A DNA stretch of 64,000 bases from Euborellia annulipes (lineage: Eukaryota > Arthropoda > Insecta > Dermaptera > Anisolabididae), in the NCBI GenBank assembly GCA_023213315.1, contig JAKCPI010007924.1:62001-126000 (forward strand). The letters run 5' to 3'. The notes under the pieces were generated by a model, which did no database searches, was not told where the DNA came from, and saw nothing but the letters and a program-made list of their open reading frames with translations. Numbering within the stretch: the first letter of the stretch is position 1; every line of letters begins with the position of its first letter. The translations under genes and the position numbers were made by a program. Shown piece by piece: positions 40,834 to 52,005 of the stretch.

Positions 40834-41553
40834 AAAAAGTAGAGAGTATATATATTTTTTTTTTTGATAATTATAATATAGCCCTATATTAGGTATTAAA
40901 ATAACCAAAAATATTTATATTTTAAAGATAGCTGTTATGTATATTTGTGACGTTGTCTTCACCTTTAGGTTGTTGGTGCACCTATGAAAGTGAATAGAAG
41001 AGAGGGTTGGTTGTATATAGAATATATATATATATATATAAAGGGAAAGAGAGAGAGGGTTGGTGGCGGAGCCCCTTTTTCCCTCACTCTTAACTCCGAT
41101 CGATATGCGGCCGCCATGAATTCACCATGAGCGCCCCCGGGTCGCGCATCGAACCGTTCGTCCTGTGCGCTCACAGCAAGCAAGCAAGCAACCTACCTAC
41201 CTACTCCTCTCAACAACAACAACAACAACGAGGACAACTCTACCTCTCATTATTCTCACCCTGTTTTTTTTTTTTTTTTTTATTGCAAACTCATCTCAGG
41301 GCTCAAACTTTTCTTAGTGTTTAATCAATCAATACGCAAAGAAAGGGAAGAAGTAGTAGAGGGTGAGATTGGCCAATGACATCTCTCTGATTGATTTTAA
41401 GCTAAAATAATTAATTGGAACATAAAAGGGATGTCGGAGAAGAAGATCTTTATAATTCAGAGCAGATCATTTTCACTCAATTCACATATACTCCTTGGAA
41501 TATGCACTAAATCAGGAATTAAATAAATAATCATCATCGATTCTTTCTTTTTT
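40834..41553. other. Mixed-composition stretch with a CpG-rich patch
   Basis: 41060-41180 is unusually GC- and CpG-rich for this window (GATATGCGGCCGCCATGAA) and includes an ATG at 41127 opening 65 codons (SAPGSRIEPFVLCAHSK). It is followed by (CAAG)n, (CTAC)n and (CAA)n runs with no GT splice donor where the frame degrades. Could be a promoter or first exon; no family identified. Confidence 0.3.
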
Positions 41554-42207
41554 ACTTTCTCTTATCTCTATATATATGTTAATATATATATAGAGAGAGA
41601 AAGTATTGGATTCCTGTCAGAAATTCGATGTCGAGATTTTGATGGATATACACGTTTTGAGGTCCCCTGAATCCAAAAAAGTGGTTTTCGCGACATGGTC
41701 TCTGTCTGTCTGTGTGTCTGTGAACAAAATATCTCAAGAACGAAAAGAGCTAGGAGGTTGAAATTTCATATTTGAGTTAGGCACCCCCTGGGACGTGACA
41801 CGAAGCTTTTGAACAAAATCGACCAAAGAGTACTAGTACTTTACTGATGCACTTTTTCAGTTTTTTTCGATTTTCTCAAAATTCGCTCCAACGATTTTTT
41901 TTTTTTAATTCAAAAATCAATTATTTTTGAGATTCTCTTTAAAATGTATATTCTCATTTTGTCATTTAAATCTTCTGAAGACCACTTTACTCTTGCACTT
42001 CATAGAAAAGATAGGAGAAATGGTTGCCATTGTAACAAAATATAAATATTTTCAGATATAAATTTTACATCTTGAAAATCGAATGTACCGTACTGTCGGA
42101 AACTAAATACATGTCGTCACAAAAAATCTGGTATGACAAGCACTGAACACAACTTTCGATTACCCAAGGTAAGATAAAGTTGTGTGCTGTGGGCCAATCA
42201 CACCAGA
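41554..42207 (+). mobile_element. HER, full length
   Basis: ACTTTCTCTTATCTCTA to CAATCACACCAGA, T-tracts on both sides. Confidence 0.9.
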
Positions 42208-42221
42208 TTTTTTTTATTATC

Positions 42222-42320
42222 TCTTGCCTATTTATTTTAATACAGTATATATAGAGAGAAAGTATTGGATTCATGTCGAAAATTCGATGCCGAGATTTTG
42301 ATGGAAATACACGCTTTGAA
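42222..42320 (+). mobile_element. HER 5' fragment
   Basis: ATCTCTTGCCTATTTATTTT hairpin remnant and GAAAATTCGATGCCGAGATT, breaking off at CACGCTTTGAA. Confidence 0.7.
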
Positions 42321-42560
42321 ATAACAAAATCTACCTTACCTTCGGTAATCGAAAGTTGTGTACTGTACTTGTCACACCAGATTTTTCGTGCCGCCATATA
42401 CATATTTAGTTTCCGACAGTACGGTACATTTGAATTCAAGATGTAAAATTTATAAGTTTGGGAAAATATTTATATTCTGTTACCATTGCAATCATTTTTC
42501 CTATCTTTTCTATGGAGAATAAGAGTAAAGTGGTCTTCAGAAGATTTCAATGACAAAATG

Positions 42561-42780
42561 GGGGGGCCTGGCAACGGAGAAGATCAACAGTCACCACAAT
42601 CGTTGAAGTTAAGTGATGCTAAGCACGGCGAAAGTTCGGGATTGGTGACCCCGAGCAATCAGCGTGTGGAACGCCCCCCGGTAGCCATCGGTACATTGTA
42701 TATTAAAAATTTATAATAAATAAATAACCCCTAAATGGCCTCTGTAGCCGAAAAGGGTTTTTTTTAAAAAAAAAAAAAAA
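42561..42780 (+). mobile_element. SINE-5S (5S rRNA-derived SINE)
   Basis: GGGCCTGGCAACGG, then CACCACAATCGTTGAAGTTA-AGTGATGCTAAGCACGGC and GTTCGGGATTGGTGACC, recognisably the 5S rRNA A-box/intermediate element/C-box region. Body CCGGTAGCCATCGGTACATT, tail CTAAATGGCCTCTGTAGCCG-AAAAGGG, A-run. AATGACAAAATG at 42549-42560 and 42781-42792 is the duplication. Confidence 0.85.
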
Positions 42781-43034
42781 AATGACAAAATGAGAATATA
42801 CATTTCAAAGAGCATCTAAAAAATAATTCATTTATGAATTTTAATCAAAATCCTTGGAGCGAATTTTGAGAAAATCAAAAAAAAAAAAAAAAAAAAAAAA
42901 AAAACTGAAAAATTCCATCAGTAAAGTACTAGTACTTTTTGGCTGATTTTGATAAAAAGCTTATTTTCACGGTCCAGGAGGGTAGAAATCTTACATATAA
43001 AATTTCAACACCCTAGCTCAATTCCTTCATGCAT

Positions 43035-43838
43035 TATTTATTTATTTATTTATTTCCAATTTACGGACAGTTTTGTCCATTATATAACATTATGTGTGGT
43101 TTACATTTAATATATTGATATTACATTATTATTGTTTTTATTATTTCATTACATTATTACCATACTATTCATACTTGAGGACATTTATTCTCATTACATT
43201 GCTTGTCTCATAGGTTATGAGATCTCTAGCATCCAAGTTGTTGATGGATTCACAAATTCTCATTATGGGGTTATTTCGGGTGTAGGAATTTTTATAGTTA
43301 GCTATACTGAATAAGGATGCATGTCTAGATGGTCTAGTGGGAACCCGAAAGCACAATGCACCCAGAAGATCAGGGCAGTCAATATCTCCATTTAAAAGTT
43401 TGAAAAGAAATTTCAAGTCATCCAACTCACGAAGTGATTTCAGGCTAGGAATATTCAGACGAGATGCAACAATGGTGTAATTATGATCAATATATGGGTC
43501 TGGAAGGCCCATTCTAGGGGAAATGATTCTAAAAAATCTATGCTGAACAGTTTCCAGTCTCTTTACATTCTGTTTGAAAAACGGTGACCAAACAACCGAT
43601 GCGTAGGTGAGAATTGGACGAACCATGGACAGGTAGAGGGTTCTTAAAGTCACAGGGGAGCGGAGTTCACGACAAGTTCGTTTTATAAAGCCAAGTTGTT
43701 GGATATACTTATTTATAATATTATCAATATGTTGATTAAAATCCATTTTTCTGTCGAACGTCACCCCAAGATCCAACACAGAGTCCACTCTTCCCAAATT
43801 ATTACTATTATATTGAACCCAGACAGACAGACAGACCA
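43035..43838 (-). pseudogene. Jockey/CR1-like LINE, 5'-truncated C-terminal coding end
   Basis: The minus frame from 43838 reads VDSVLDLGVTFDRKMDFNQH, then LRTLYLSMVRPILTYASVVW, LETVQHRFFRIIS, SRLNIPSLKSLRELDDLKFL, ending ITYETSNVMRINVLKYE and a stop. That is LGVxFDxxLxFxxHI, the VRPxLxYxSxVW thumb and the R-rich helix of non-LTR RTs. Open to its own stop, so the C-terminus is intact; the 5' end is cut inside the RT as in incomplete target-primed insertion. The 3' UTR ends in (TAAA)n at about 43036-43055. The insertion is in a HER. Confidence 0.85.
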
Positions 43839-43977
43839 TGTCGCGAAAACCACTTTTTTGGATTCAGAGGACCTCAAAACGTGTATATCCGACATCGAAT
43901 TTTCGACCAATACTTTCTCTTTTTTTATACATTAACATATATATAGAGGTAAGAGAAAGTAAAAATCATCATTTTTT

Positions 43978-45058
43978 ATAGGCTCTTTAAAATGTATATT
44001 TTCATTTTGTTCTTGAAATTGTTTACAGCACACTTTACTTTTGTACTTCATAGGGAAGATACGAGATTGTTGGATAACAATATATGAGTCGTCCATTTCC
44101 AAAAGTGTCTAGTTACATCGGGAACAAATTTTCAGGAAACCTGTCTTTTATTAAACTCAAGAGTTAATTTATGACTGTTTTGTTTATAAAATCTGTAAAT
44201 AAATTAGGAACACAAATTACAAGGTCTTAGGTCCGTATTATTTTCTATATAACTGATTTAATAATCAACTAGTCATTTTTGGACAAGTTTTTTGGGCACA
44301 GATCACACACCTTGGACCTTTTGCAATTAGCGAGTTTTGGCACTATACTATAATTCTATTTATTTTTCTGAAAACTTTCGTAAATATCAACATGTTTAAT
44401 TTTCCGCTGAAGTTGGTTGGCTCCTCTCCCTTGATGATACAGTCAGTAAATGCAGCGTTAATCAATGCGAGTGGATATAATTGATTTTTAGAATAAAACG
44501 AACAATGACGACGACCTCTAGTTGCATTTGACTTCCCGGTTCTCTTAAAATCCTGTTTATTTTCTTCCCTAAGGAATTGAACCAACACTCTGAATGAAAT
44601 TTAGTGGTCACGTGATATCTCAATTTATAAAAATATTAACCACTATAACTTTCGTTAAGCTAATCATATGATTAACTAAGAGCCCAGGTCGTTGGGGTGA
44701 AATTAGGAAACAAAGGTTAGGATTGGAGGTAGGCAGCCAGCAAGTGATAAAAAAAAAACTTTAATTTAATTATCGTCGACGTTTCGGAATCACATCGATC
44801 CCAACTTCATGACGTACGGTAATTCTAATTGTATATGCAAATTTAAATCGTCCTGAAGATGGGATCGATATGATTCTGAAACTTCGACGATGGTAACAAA
44901 ATATAAATATTTTCCCGGGTTTATAAATTTTATTGCATCTTGAATTTTAAACAAATTAAACATATGTCAGCACAATAAATCTGGTGTGACAAGCACGGAA
45001 CACAACGTTCAATTAGCTTAGGTGAGAAAAGGTTTTGTGCTGTGCGATTAGTCAAACC
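43978..45058 (+). mobile_element. HER 3' half split by PLE-related sequence
   Basis: 43978-44075 (TTTAAAATGTATATTTTCAT ... CATAGGGAAGATACGAGA) and 44886-45058 (GATGGTAACAAAATATAAAT ... CAAACCAGA). About 810 bp of foreign sequence lies between. Confidence 0.75.
44076..44887. mobile_element. PLE-related insertion with decayed hammerhead arms
   Basis: 44735-44887 has GCAGCCAGCAAGTGATAAAA and two ribozyme-like arms: GACGTTTCGGAATCACATCG-ATCCCAACTTCAT (44778-44810, minus) and CTGAAGATGGGATCGATATG-ATTCTGAAACTTC (44853-44885, plus). Both have core or triplet changes. 44076-44734 is unassigned; the minus frame 44588-44343 is not recognised. Confidence 0.5.
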
Positions 45059-46184
45059 AGATTTTTTTCCATTGTCAGTAAAAAAATAGGATATCACTCT
45101 TATCTCCAAGGATGGTTTATTAAAGTGGAACTTTTATTTGATAACCTCAAATTTATTCGCTCTTCTACCAGCATGTCGCGTTGCAGGCCGTGACGTCAAA
45201 GGTCGTGACGCTACAAGCCATGACGTCACAAGCCGTGACGACAAAAATAGGAAAGTTGAAATTCAATATATATGACGAATTATAAAAAAGTAATTGTGAG
45301 ATTTAATTATTCAATTTTTAAATTGATAAAATATAATTTTTTAAATAATTTAAAATGATTCAAATCTTCAATTACTAAATAAATATTGTTCTCAGTTTTT
45401 AACATGTGTCTATTGATTTCTCATTATCAACCCTCATTTTCCAATTATTAAGTTAGGTTTAAAACGCGATTTTAATACCCTTAATTGAATAATTTTCTGA
45501 AAATTTTCAGTTTAACGCCTAAGATCCCAAAAAAAAAAGTTTCACTTGCATCGTGGTTTCATAAAACCACACAATCATTTTTTAATTCTTGAATGACCTC
45601 TTAAGGTCATGTAGTTAACCAAGACTGAAGGATTTTTGAAATTTGAGGGAAAAAAAAAGAAAAGAAGTGGTGCGTGCCAGTTGAAGCGAGAATTCCACCC
45701 TACACCAAAGAATATTATAATCTTGACGATTTGATGTAGAGACAGGTGGATTTGAGAGATAGAGAGCAAATTTTTTAAATCCACTTTGTCAGCAGATGTT
45801 TCCTCTTTTTCGACATGAACATTTGTTTTCGACCTGTTAAATCTTACATCATTTGTTTTTTTTTGTTTTTTTTTTTTATCAATACAATAAATTGACATCA
45901 TTATTTTTCTATTGGTGGATGTTTACCGCCATTAGTTGATAAAATTTACAATAGATAGCAGCACTTTTGGTTTAAATAATCTAGCCAATTTCTCATTCGC
46001 CTAAAACGTTGACTTGATCTCTTAAAATCTCAACATCACATCACCTTTAGATTTATCTGAGAGTAAAATTCGTAAATTTTTATTTCTTTAAACGAGAGGG
46101 CGTAAAAAAAAACGAAATCTGTTCACGCATGGTTTCCGAAACTACTTGACGAATTTTCGTAGGGCTTTTTTTAATGGCCAGAGA
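45059..46184. other. AT-rich unique DNA with a CRE-like cluster
   Basis: No gene. 45186-45243 is described separately. The minus frame 45901-45575 (108 codons) is K/F-rich from A/T runs and not called. Confidence 0.45.
45186..45243 (+). promoter_or_regulatory. Cluster of TGACGTCA-type (CRE) sites
   Basis: Four spaced units of the form (G/A)CC(G/A)TGACGTCA-CAA: two perfect or near-perfect TGACGTCA palindromes (about 45190 and 45222) and two half-sites (GTGACGCTA, GTGACGACA). TGACGTCA is the known binding site of CREB/ATF bZIP factors. No transcription unit is visible next to it, so it may equally be a minisatellite. Confidence 0.35.
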
Positions 46185-46945
46185 ATTTTACGAGGATGGT
46201 TTAAGGCTGCATTCATTTTTGGGAACACTTATTTAGGGGTGTCTAGCAAATAAAAAATTCTAAATAAATTTTATTATCATTTAATTAAAATCAATTAATC
46301 GCTTGGCTTTAAGGGGCTACGGCAGTGAAGGTGTTACGCATGTTTTTCCCGATAAGATGGCGTAAGTGTGTCATAAAAAGTATGCCCAAATATCAAGTAA
46401 TTCAAATATTTGCCAAGAGATGTCAGAATGGTAGGTAATAATATTTAATGCATTTGGTTGATTTTCATTGATCTTTTAACAATAAATACTTTATAAATGT
46501 TATTATATATTATGTATCTTTTATAAAAGCATAAAAATATATAAATATAGGCCAGATATAGGCTAATACTATAATCGGCTGTTAGACTAGCCTGCCATCT
46601 ATTGCAAGAATGCTGAACTAATTTGACAGATGAATTTTAAATAAATCATCTAAGCTTATTTTAAAAATTTCTTAATTAATATGTGATTAATAATAACAAT
46701 AAATTCATTTTTAAATTAAAAAAAAAATAAAGATTATTGGGACAGATTGTTTTTTTGTATTTGCTTGATAACAAAAAAAATTAATTACGATAATTTTTTA
46801 ATAAGTGATTAAACAAATTATAGCTCGATGTCCCAATAATCTCTTATGAATTTAATTCATTAAAAAAAAAACCCCATTGAAAAATTCCTTATAGTAGTCT
46901 TTTTTTTTAAGTACGTTTAGACTTCGCTCCTGAACCCCCTTAAGG
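46185..46945 (+). repeat. Dispersed repeat X, copy A (uninterrupted)
   Basis: Collinear in inverse orientation with 53040-54890 (landmarks: CTAGCCTGCCATCTATTGCA; AAGATTATTGGGACA; AGTACGTTTAGACTTCGCTC). This copy lacks the two Helitrons of copy B and so gives both empty sites: TAAGGAATTTTTC and AAAGTATTTATTG on the copy-B strand. Nature of X unknown. Confidence 0.75.
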
Positions 46946-47768
46946 AGAAACTCAAGAAGAAGGGAAAGGACTCACTTTGAAACAATTAGACAATCACTCA
47001 TAGAGGCGGCACCCCAGTGCTCGAGAGTGGAGCCCTGAGGCTACCAAAAAGTGTTGTTTTAAAAGTACCTTTACTCCTTAAGTTGCATTAAAAAAAAATT
47101 ATTTAAATATACACAAAAAAAAAAAAAAAACTTTGGCTGCCTATCTTTTAGGCGCCTCGCTTATACGAATAAACATAACTATAATACCCAGTATATATTT
47201 TTAACTATTTTGTTAATAATTTCGTTAATAATCTACAGATTTTCACGAACGAATGCTTTTTGAAAAGCCAAAGACCTATAGAATATCGTTTTTTGCATTC
47301 GGTGATATCTAAAATTGCATTGATGGGTTAACTTTTCAAAACAAGATTATCAACTTAATAAAGGATCGATAAGTCCTGGATTAAGAGAGAGGTCAATGAA
47401 TTCCTCCTTGATGGAGCTGTTATACGTAAATAGCCGAGAAAATGAAGCAACAAAAAGTGATTTATTAAAATAAAATTGTTGGTTGGTTTATACAAAAAGC
47501 GACGACGAACGAGTCTTATATAAAAAAAAAGAAACCATTCAGTTGAATTTCAATTAAATCTAATCTCTGAAAAGAGAGGGAATGAATTAATTAGAATAGA
47601 GAAACTCATTAATTTGGAATTAATGAATGAATGAATGGAAAAAAAAAATGAGAGAAGAAGCGAAACAAAAAGGCAAACTTTGTTGTCTTGTAATTAATTA
47701 AATATTGATGATTGAACAATCAATAAAACAACTCCTCAAGTTCTATTTGTGTGCTTCTTGTTACACAC
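46946..47768. other. No gene seen
   Basis: AT-rich, apparently single-copy within the window. Confidence 0.45.
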
Positions 47769-48238
47769 TAGGGGTATTCATGATCTTGTGTTTTGTCCTA
47801 AATGTCTTAAATCGTAAACAGTTTAGCACAAAAGTTAACGAACGGACTAAAAATAAATTTGTCCTATGTCGTATTTGATGACTATCGGTGAGATCGAACA
47901 ACATTCATAACCTCTTTTTCTTTTTAAAATTGTCTCACATATCTCATTCATTTTTATTTTTAAATAAATAAATAAGAGAAACAAACAAAACAACACACTA
48001 AACACTTGAAAACAAAACACAAACTGCACAAACACTTTTTAGGTTAGAATATAACTTTGACATTTCTAATGGCGGGAATCGATTTACAACATACGACACC
48101 GATATAAGAGACCTGGGGCCGTCGTATGTACTATTTAGCAATAAGAGAGGTAAATGTCGTATATCGTATACTCAAATAAGACATAGGAGACTTTTAAGAC
48201 GATAGGACGTCGTATATACAAGATCATGAATACCCCTA
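47769..48238. mobile_element. TIR MITE, 470 bp (TAGGGGTATTCATGATC ends)
   Basis: Perfect 21-bp inverted repeats at 47769-47789 and 48218-48238; if the outer TA is the target duplication it would be Tc1/mariner-like. Internal GTCGTAT motifs repeat near both ends. Only one copy here. Confidence 0.7.
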
Positions 48239-48464
48239 CTAATATAATTTATTTATTTATTGAATGAATCTCACATTGATTGATGGAATTCAAATAGGGG
48301 GCAGGGGGTGGGGGGGGTTGTTATTAGATTCACAGTCGCATATATTTTGACTTGAGTTGTTAATTAATTCATCAATGGCAAGCGCTGTGATGGATGAATG
48401 CACAGATGATAATAAAAAAAAAGAAGTATACTCGTTTATAGGCATTTGTTTAATGCAAAAAAAT
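48239..48464. other. No gene seen
   Basis: G-run at 48297-48318 (GGGGGCAGGGGGTGGGGGG). Unassigned. Confidence 0.4.
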
Positions 48465-49410
48465 CTGGTGTCCTTGATTGCACAGCACACAACTTTCTCT
48501 TACCTTCGGTAATCGAAAGTTGTATTCTATGCTTGTTTATTTATTTATTTATCTTTTCTCGACATTTTGCAATCTATAGAAGTAAGTCATTATTACAAAG
48601 CTATCACAGTTATTGATACAAATACAGTATAATGAAAATTATATTTAAATAATTAGTTACATTCATACAATTTCTTCTCTTTTCTCCTCTTTTTCTCCAT
48701 TTTACTCATAGTACTTTTCAATGCTATACGGAGATTTTGATAAAAGGTGGGTTCTTATTATTTTCTTGAAGATGCTGACACTCTGCGACCGCTTGATGTG
48801 GACTGGGAGAGCATTAAATAACTTGGGCCCAGCTCCACAAGCCGACCTCTCGCCGACGGGTAGTCTGGGCCTACGACACCTCAGATCTTCTTTGTGTCTT
48901 GTATTAAACTGGTGGAGGCTCGTTCCCGGGACGGAGGATATCTTATTTTGATATATTCTTGTACAGGTCTCAAATATATATAGTGCCGGGACCGTAAGCA
49001 CCTCCAGTTTCTTAAACGCATCTCTACATGTTTCTCGGGGTCCGATGCCAGCGATACACCTGATGATCCTCTTCTGGGCGATGAAGATCTTCCGGGCCGA
49101 TATGGATGCTCCCCACAGATAAATACCATATCTGATCCTCGATTCGACCTCAGAGAAATAGAACAGCTTCAATTGATGAAGATCCAGGATGCTTCTCAGA
49201 TACCTTATTTGATAACAAATTGAATGGAGTTTCTTCATCAATTTGTCGCAATGATGTTCCCATGAAAGGTTTTCGTCGATAATTATGCCAAGTGAACATA
49301 TATTGTCTACATTTTCTATCTTGTCTTCAAACATTCGATGGTGTCACACCAGATTTTTTGTATCGACATATGTTTAATGTCCTCCGATATATTAGAATTT
49401 TTTTTCCACA
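48465..49410 (-). mobile_element. HER 3' end split by a LINE
   Basis: First arm AAAATCTGGTGTCCTTGATTG to TTGTATTCTATGCTTG, the LINE, then TGTCACACCAGATTTTTTGT and CGACATATGTTTAATG. Shows the LINE cut inside the hairpin. Confidence 0.8.
48538..49343 (-). pseudogene. CR1/jockey-like LINE, 5'-truncated C-terminal coding end
   Basis: The minus frame runs from about 49334 to 48702: ICSLGIIIDENLSWEHHCDK, LKLFYFSEVESRIRYGIYLW, RIIRCIAGIGPRETCRDAFK, ALYIFETCTRI, RPRLPVGERSACGAGPKLFN and ALPVHIKRSQSVSIFKKII. These match the thumb of non-LTR RTs of the type with LYxSxxxSxxxYGIxxWG and the GPxLFNxLP C-terminal motif. The frame ends at its own stop. The 3' end is (TAAA)n at about 48538-48552. No clear duplication. 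5' truncated in the RT. Confidence 0.85.
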
Positions 49411-49607
49411 CATTCACATAGTATTGTCGACGAATAACATCTGAATCCTTTGAAAAAGAAAAACCTAATGAATTTGATGTAACATATTTAATGGATGATC
49501 TTTCTACATTTCTATAATAAATTTTATTTAAGGTTCAGGAAATCCCGAATGAGCAACGCAGCTAGTCGTTTTGTCAATTTTTATTTAAATATAAAGTGTC
49601 AGGGGCC
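49411..49607. other. No gene; pLTR flank
   Basis: Leads into the ribozyme at 49608; TTTATTTAAATATAAAGTGTC probably belongs to the PLE arm. Confidence 0.35.
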
Positions 49608-49639
49608 AACGTTTCGGTCGCATATAGGACCATCATCAG
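49608..49639 (-). ncRNA. Hammerhead ribozyme, GUU triplet
   Basis: Minus strand: CTGATGA, helix II GGTC/GACC with an 8-nt loop, GAAAC, cleavage triplet GTT (allowed by the NUH rule). Helix I GGCC/GGCC four pairs. Single arm; partner not seen. Confidence 0.7.
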
Positions 49640-50654
49640 GGCCAAGCCATTGTCAATTTATTATTCCTCTTGGTCATATCGGCCAAAGAAATTATTATTA
49701 TTAATAACACAACAAATCCAATGACCAAATTGTTAGAAATAGTGTGTTATTATGGACTGAGAGTGAGTGAATAATAAATTTTGAAGAATATTTGCTGTTC
49801 TCAAACTATTGTCAAAAATGTTTGATTTTCACTAATATTTATCATAGTTTTACTAGAAAAATTACTTATCTAATTTGATGTTTCCATTTTTTGTGAAAAA
49901 TCTCCCAGGTGACTGTTATTTTTCGGAATACTGTGCCCAAGTCGAAGGTTCTTTAGTGTATCAATTTCATTAGTTAGTCATAATTATTCCAATTTTTTGC
50001 TAAACATTTTGTTTGTAAACACAGTAATATAAAATAAATGATAGGAAATACAGTAATACAAAAGACATCATAAGGAATACAGTAGTAAAAAAATATAATA
50101 TAGTGTAAAATACATGGTAAGGAATACACTACTATCTAATACATATTAAGAAAAATATAATTCCAATTACTTTAAAGGTTTCTAAAATAATATTGTTTAT
50201 CAAACAAAATTCATATAAAGCTGTGACAGAGGATTCTGTAGGTTTTCTTAGTATTGTGAGGTAGTGTGGTGGGCTTCCGAAAGTCGACTCTATGACTTTT
50301 TGAAATTCGTCCCTATGGTTGGAGTTATGTGGGCATTGCATTATCAGGTGTTCAGGAGAAGCTGGAAATATAGTTAAAAAACATTTTGAAGTATATATTA
50401 AGATCCAATACTTATCTCTTAAATGACACTTTTCAAACCAGTATAGAATAATTTCTATATGGATTGAAGTTTTTGAGGGCCAATTGTAGCTTCTGCAGTT
50501 CTGATTTAAACCTCAAAGTTGTAAAACCGTAAATAGGATTTTGAGATACAAACTGGGATTACTTTCTATGTTGAATCCAATCTCCAAAAAATTAAACTGA
50601 CACTCGAAAACCTCACTGAAGATTTTGAGGTTTAAATAGGAATTTATGTTTTGA
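49640..50654. other. No gene seen
   Basis: About 1 kb AT-rich, one of the longest unassigned stretches. AATACAGTAATAC-like direct repeats at 50020-50130. Confidence 0.45.
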
Positions 50655-50800
50655 CTCGGGATAGTTCAGAGGTAGAGAACTTGCCCTTTATGCTTCTGGG
50701 ATCAGAGGTTCGTTTATCGTCAAATTATTTCAATTAAATTGGTTACCAATCATTTGCAAAGAATAAGGATAAATGCTCTTAAAGACCTTTTTGTCCTTTC
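50655..50800 (+). mobile_element. SINE-B, diverged copy
   Basis: ACTCGGGATAGTTCAGAGGT (A-box region), GAGGTTCGTTTATCGTC (B-box region), then AATTAAATTGGTTACCAATC and TAAAGACCTTTTTGTCC. Similar in plan to 25743-25920 but a different tRNA head. Confidence 0.55.
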
Positions 50801-51321
50801 TTTTGAAGAGAGAGCAATAAGCAATTCAAAAGCATTGAAAAGTCGAAAATCAAAGATTCCCTCTTTGAGAAAAGGGAAATAAGGCAGAGAGAGCCTTAGG
50901 GGCATTTTCTCTCTCTTTTGTTTTCAATAGATCAGAGAATTTCAGTTTCTGAGATACTTGATCCAGAATAATAAGATTTCAATATAATCAGGTGTATAGG
51001 AGAGTCAGGAAATAATAAAGGGGCGTTTCGCATTATTTCTTCTCAGAAGAGTTCAACATATTAAGCCTCGATAAAGTTTCTCAATGCTTGCTTGGATTTT
51101 CTCTTTTTTTTATTTTAGGTAAAATATTCATTCAAAATATGGATAAAAGATTTCTTTCATTTATGATAATTCAAATAATCAAATTTAGATTTTATTTGTA
51201 AGAAGAGAGAAGAGAGAAGAGATGGTGACGTCATGGGATAAGGGAGATGGATCAAAGGGGGATTGTTGGGACTTTGTTGTGATTAGTTGTTTATTGATTT
51301 CCTGTAACGAAGGTGTATTTT
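50801..51321. other. No gene seen
   Basis: AT-rich, unassigned; purine-rich patch near 51200. Confidence 0.45.
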
Positions 51322-51473
51322 ACTTAAATAGAAATGCCTGACCCCACAATAAATATATTCCTTACAACGGTTATCGTCAAAGTCTTAAATGGCCTGAGTT
51401 GCCGAAAAGACTGTATGAATGTGTGTGTGAGTGTGAATCAGAAAAAAGTGTGAATGTTTTTATAAAAAAAAAA
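51322..51473 (+). mobile_element. SINE-A, strongly 5'-truncated
   Basis: Only ACTTAAATAGAAATGCCTGA to the tail and A-run. AAGGTGTATTTT at 51310-51321 and 51474-51485 is a perfect 12-bp duplication. Confidence 0.88.
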
Positions 51474-51598
51474 AAGGTGTATTTTTGTTGTGTCGAGAAT
51501 AATAAAGAGTATTTTTTGTAAGTTGTGAAGTTTTTTGAGAGGAAGTTAACAGAGTTAGTTAACATATTTATATTATTATATAAATTTTAAATAAAAAA

Positions 51599-52005
51599 TC
51601 TGGTGTGACTGGCGCACAGCACACAACTTTCTCTTACCTTCGGTAATCGAAAGTTGTGTACTGTGCTTGTCTCACCAGATTTTTTGTGTCGACATGTATT
51701 AAGTTTCCGACAGTATGGTACATTCGATTTTCAAGATGTAAAATTTATAAGTTTGGGAAAATATTTATATTTTGTTACCATTTCTTCTATCTTTTCTATG
51801 AAGTACAAGAGTAAAGTGGTCTTCAGAAGAATTTAATGGCAAAATGAGAATAAAGAGCATCTAAAAAATAATTGATTTTTGAATTAAAAAAAAAATCGTT
51901 GCAGCGAATTTTGAGAAAATAGAGAAAAAAAAAAAAAAAAAAAACTGATAAACTACATCAGTAAAGTACTAGCACTTTTTGGTCGTTTTTGATCAAAAGA
52001 CGGAT
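51599..52005 (-). mobile_element. HER 3' half
   Basis: 3' hairpin TCTGGTGTGACTGGCGCAC to GTCTCACCAGA, core to GTACTAGCACTTTTTGGTCG, then cut at a pogo/Tigger-like end. Confidence 0.85.

Larger units (their letters stand above)
42321..43960 (-). mobile_element. HER split by SINE-5S and a LINE
   Basis: Begins inside the 3' hairpin (CTTACCTTCGGTAATCG), continues past SINE-5S (42561-42780) and the LINE (43035-43838), and ends with the 5' hairpin TATAGAGGTAAGAGAAAGT. Confidence 0.85.

Noticed and set aside
41127..41190. COP9 subunit 7-like N-terminus (IEPFVL...)
   Set aside because: Resemblance is a handful of residues, the frame runs into simple repeats, and there is no splice donor at the right place.
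42575..42690. 5S rRNA gene
   Set aside because: Only the internal promoter region is 5S-like, the ends do not pair as helix I, and the copy is flanked by a target duplication and A-run: SINE-5S.
44343..44588. 81-codon minus frame
   Set aside because: Less repetitive than most, but no motif recognised and it lies in a PLE-related insertion; not enough to call a gene.
45575..45901. 108-codon minus frame
   Set aside because: Composition is dominated by K and F from A/T runs; no domain or motif.
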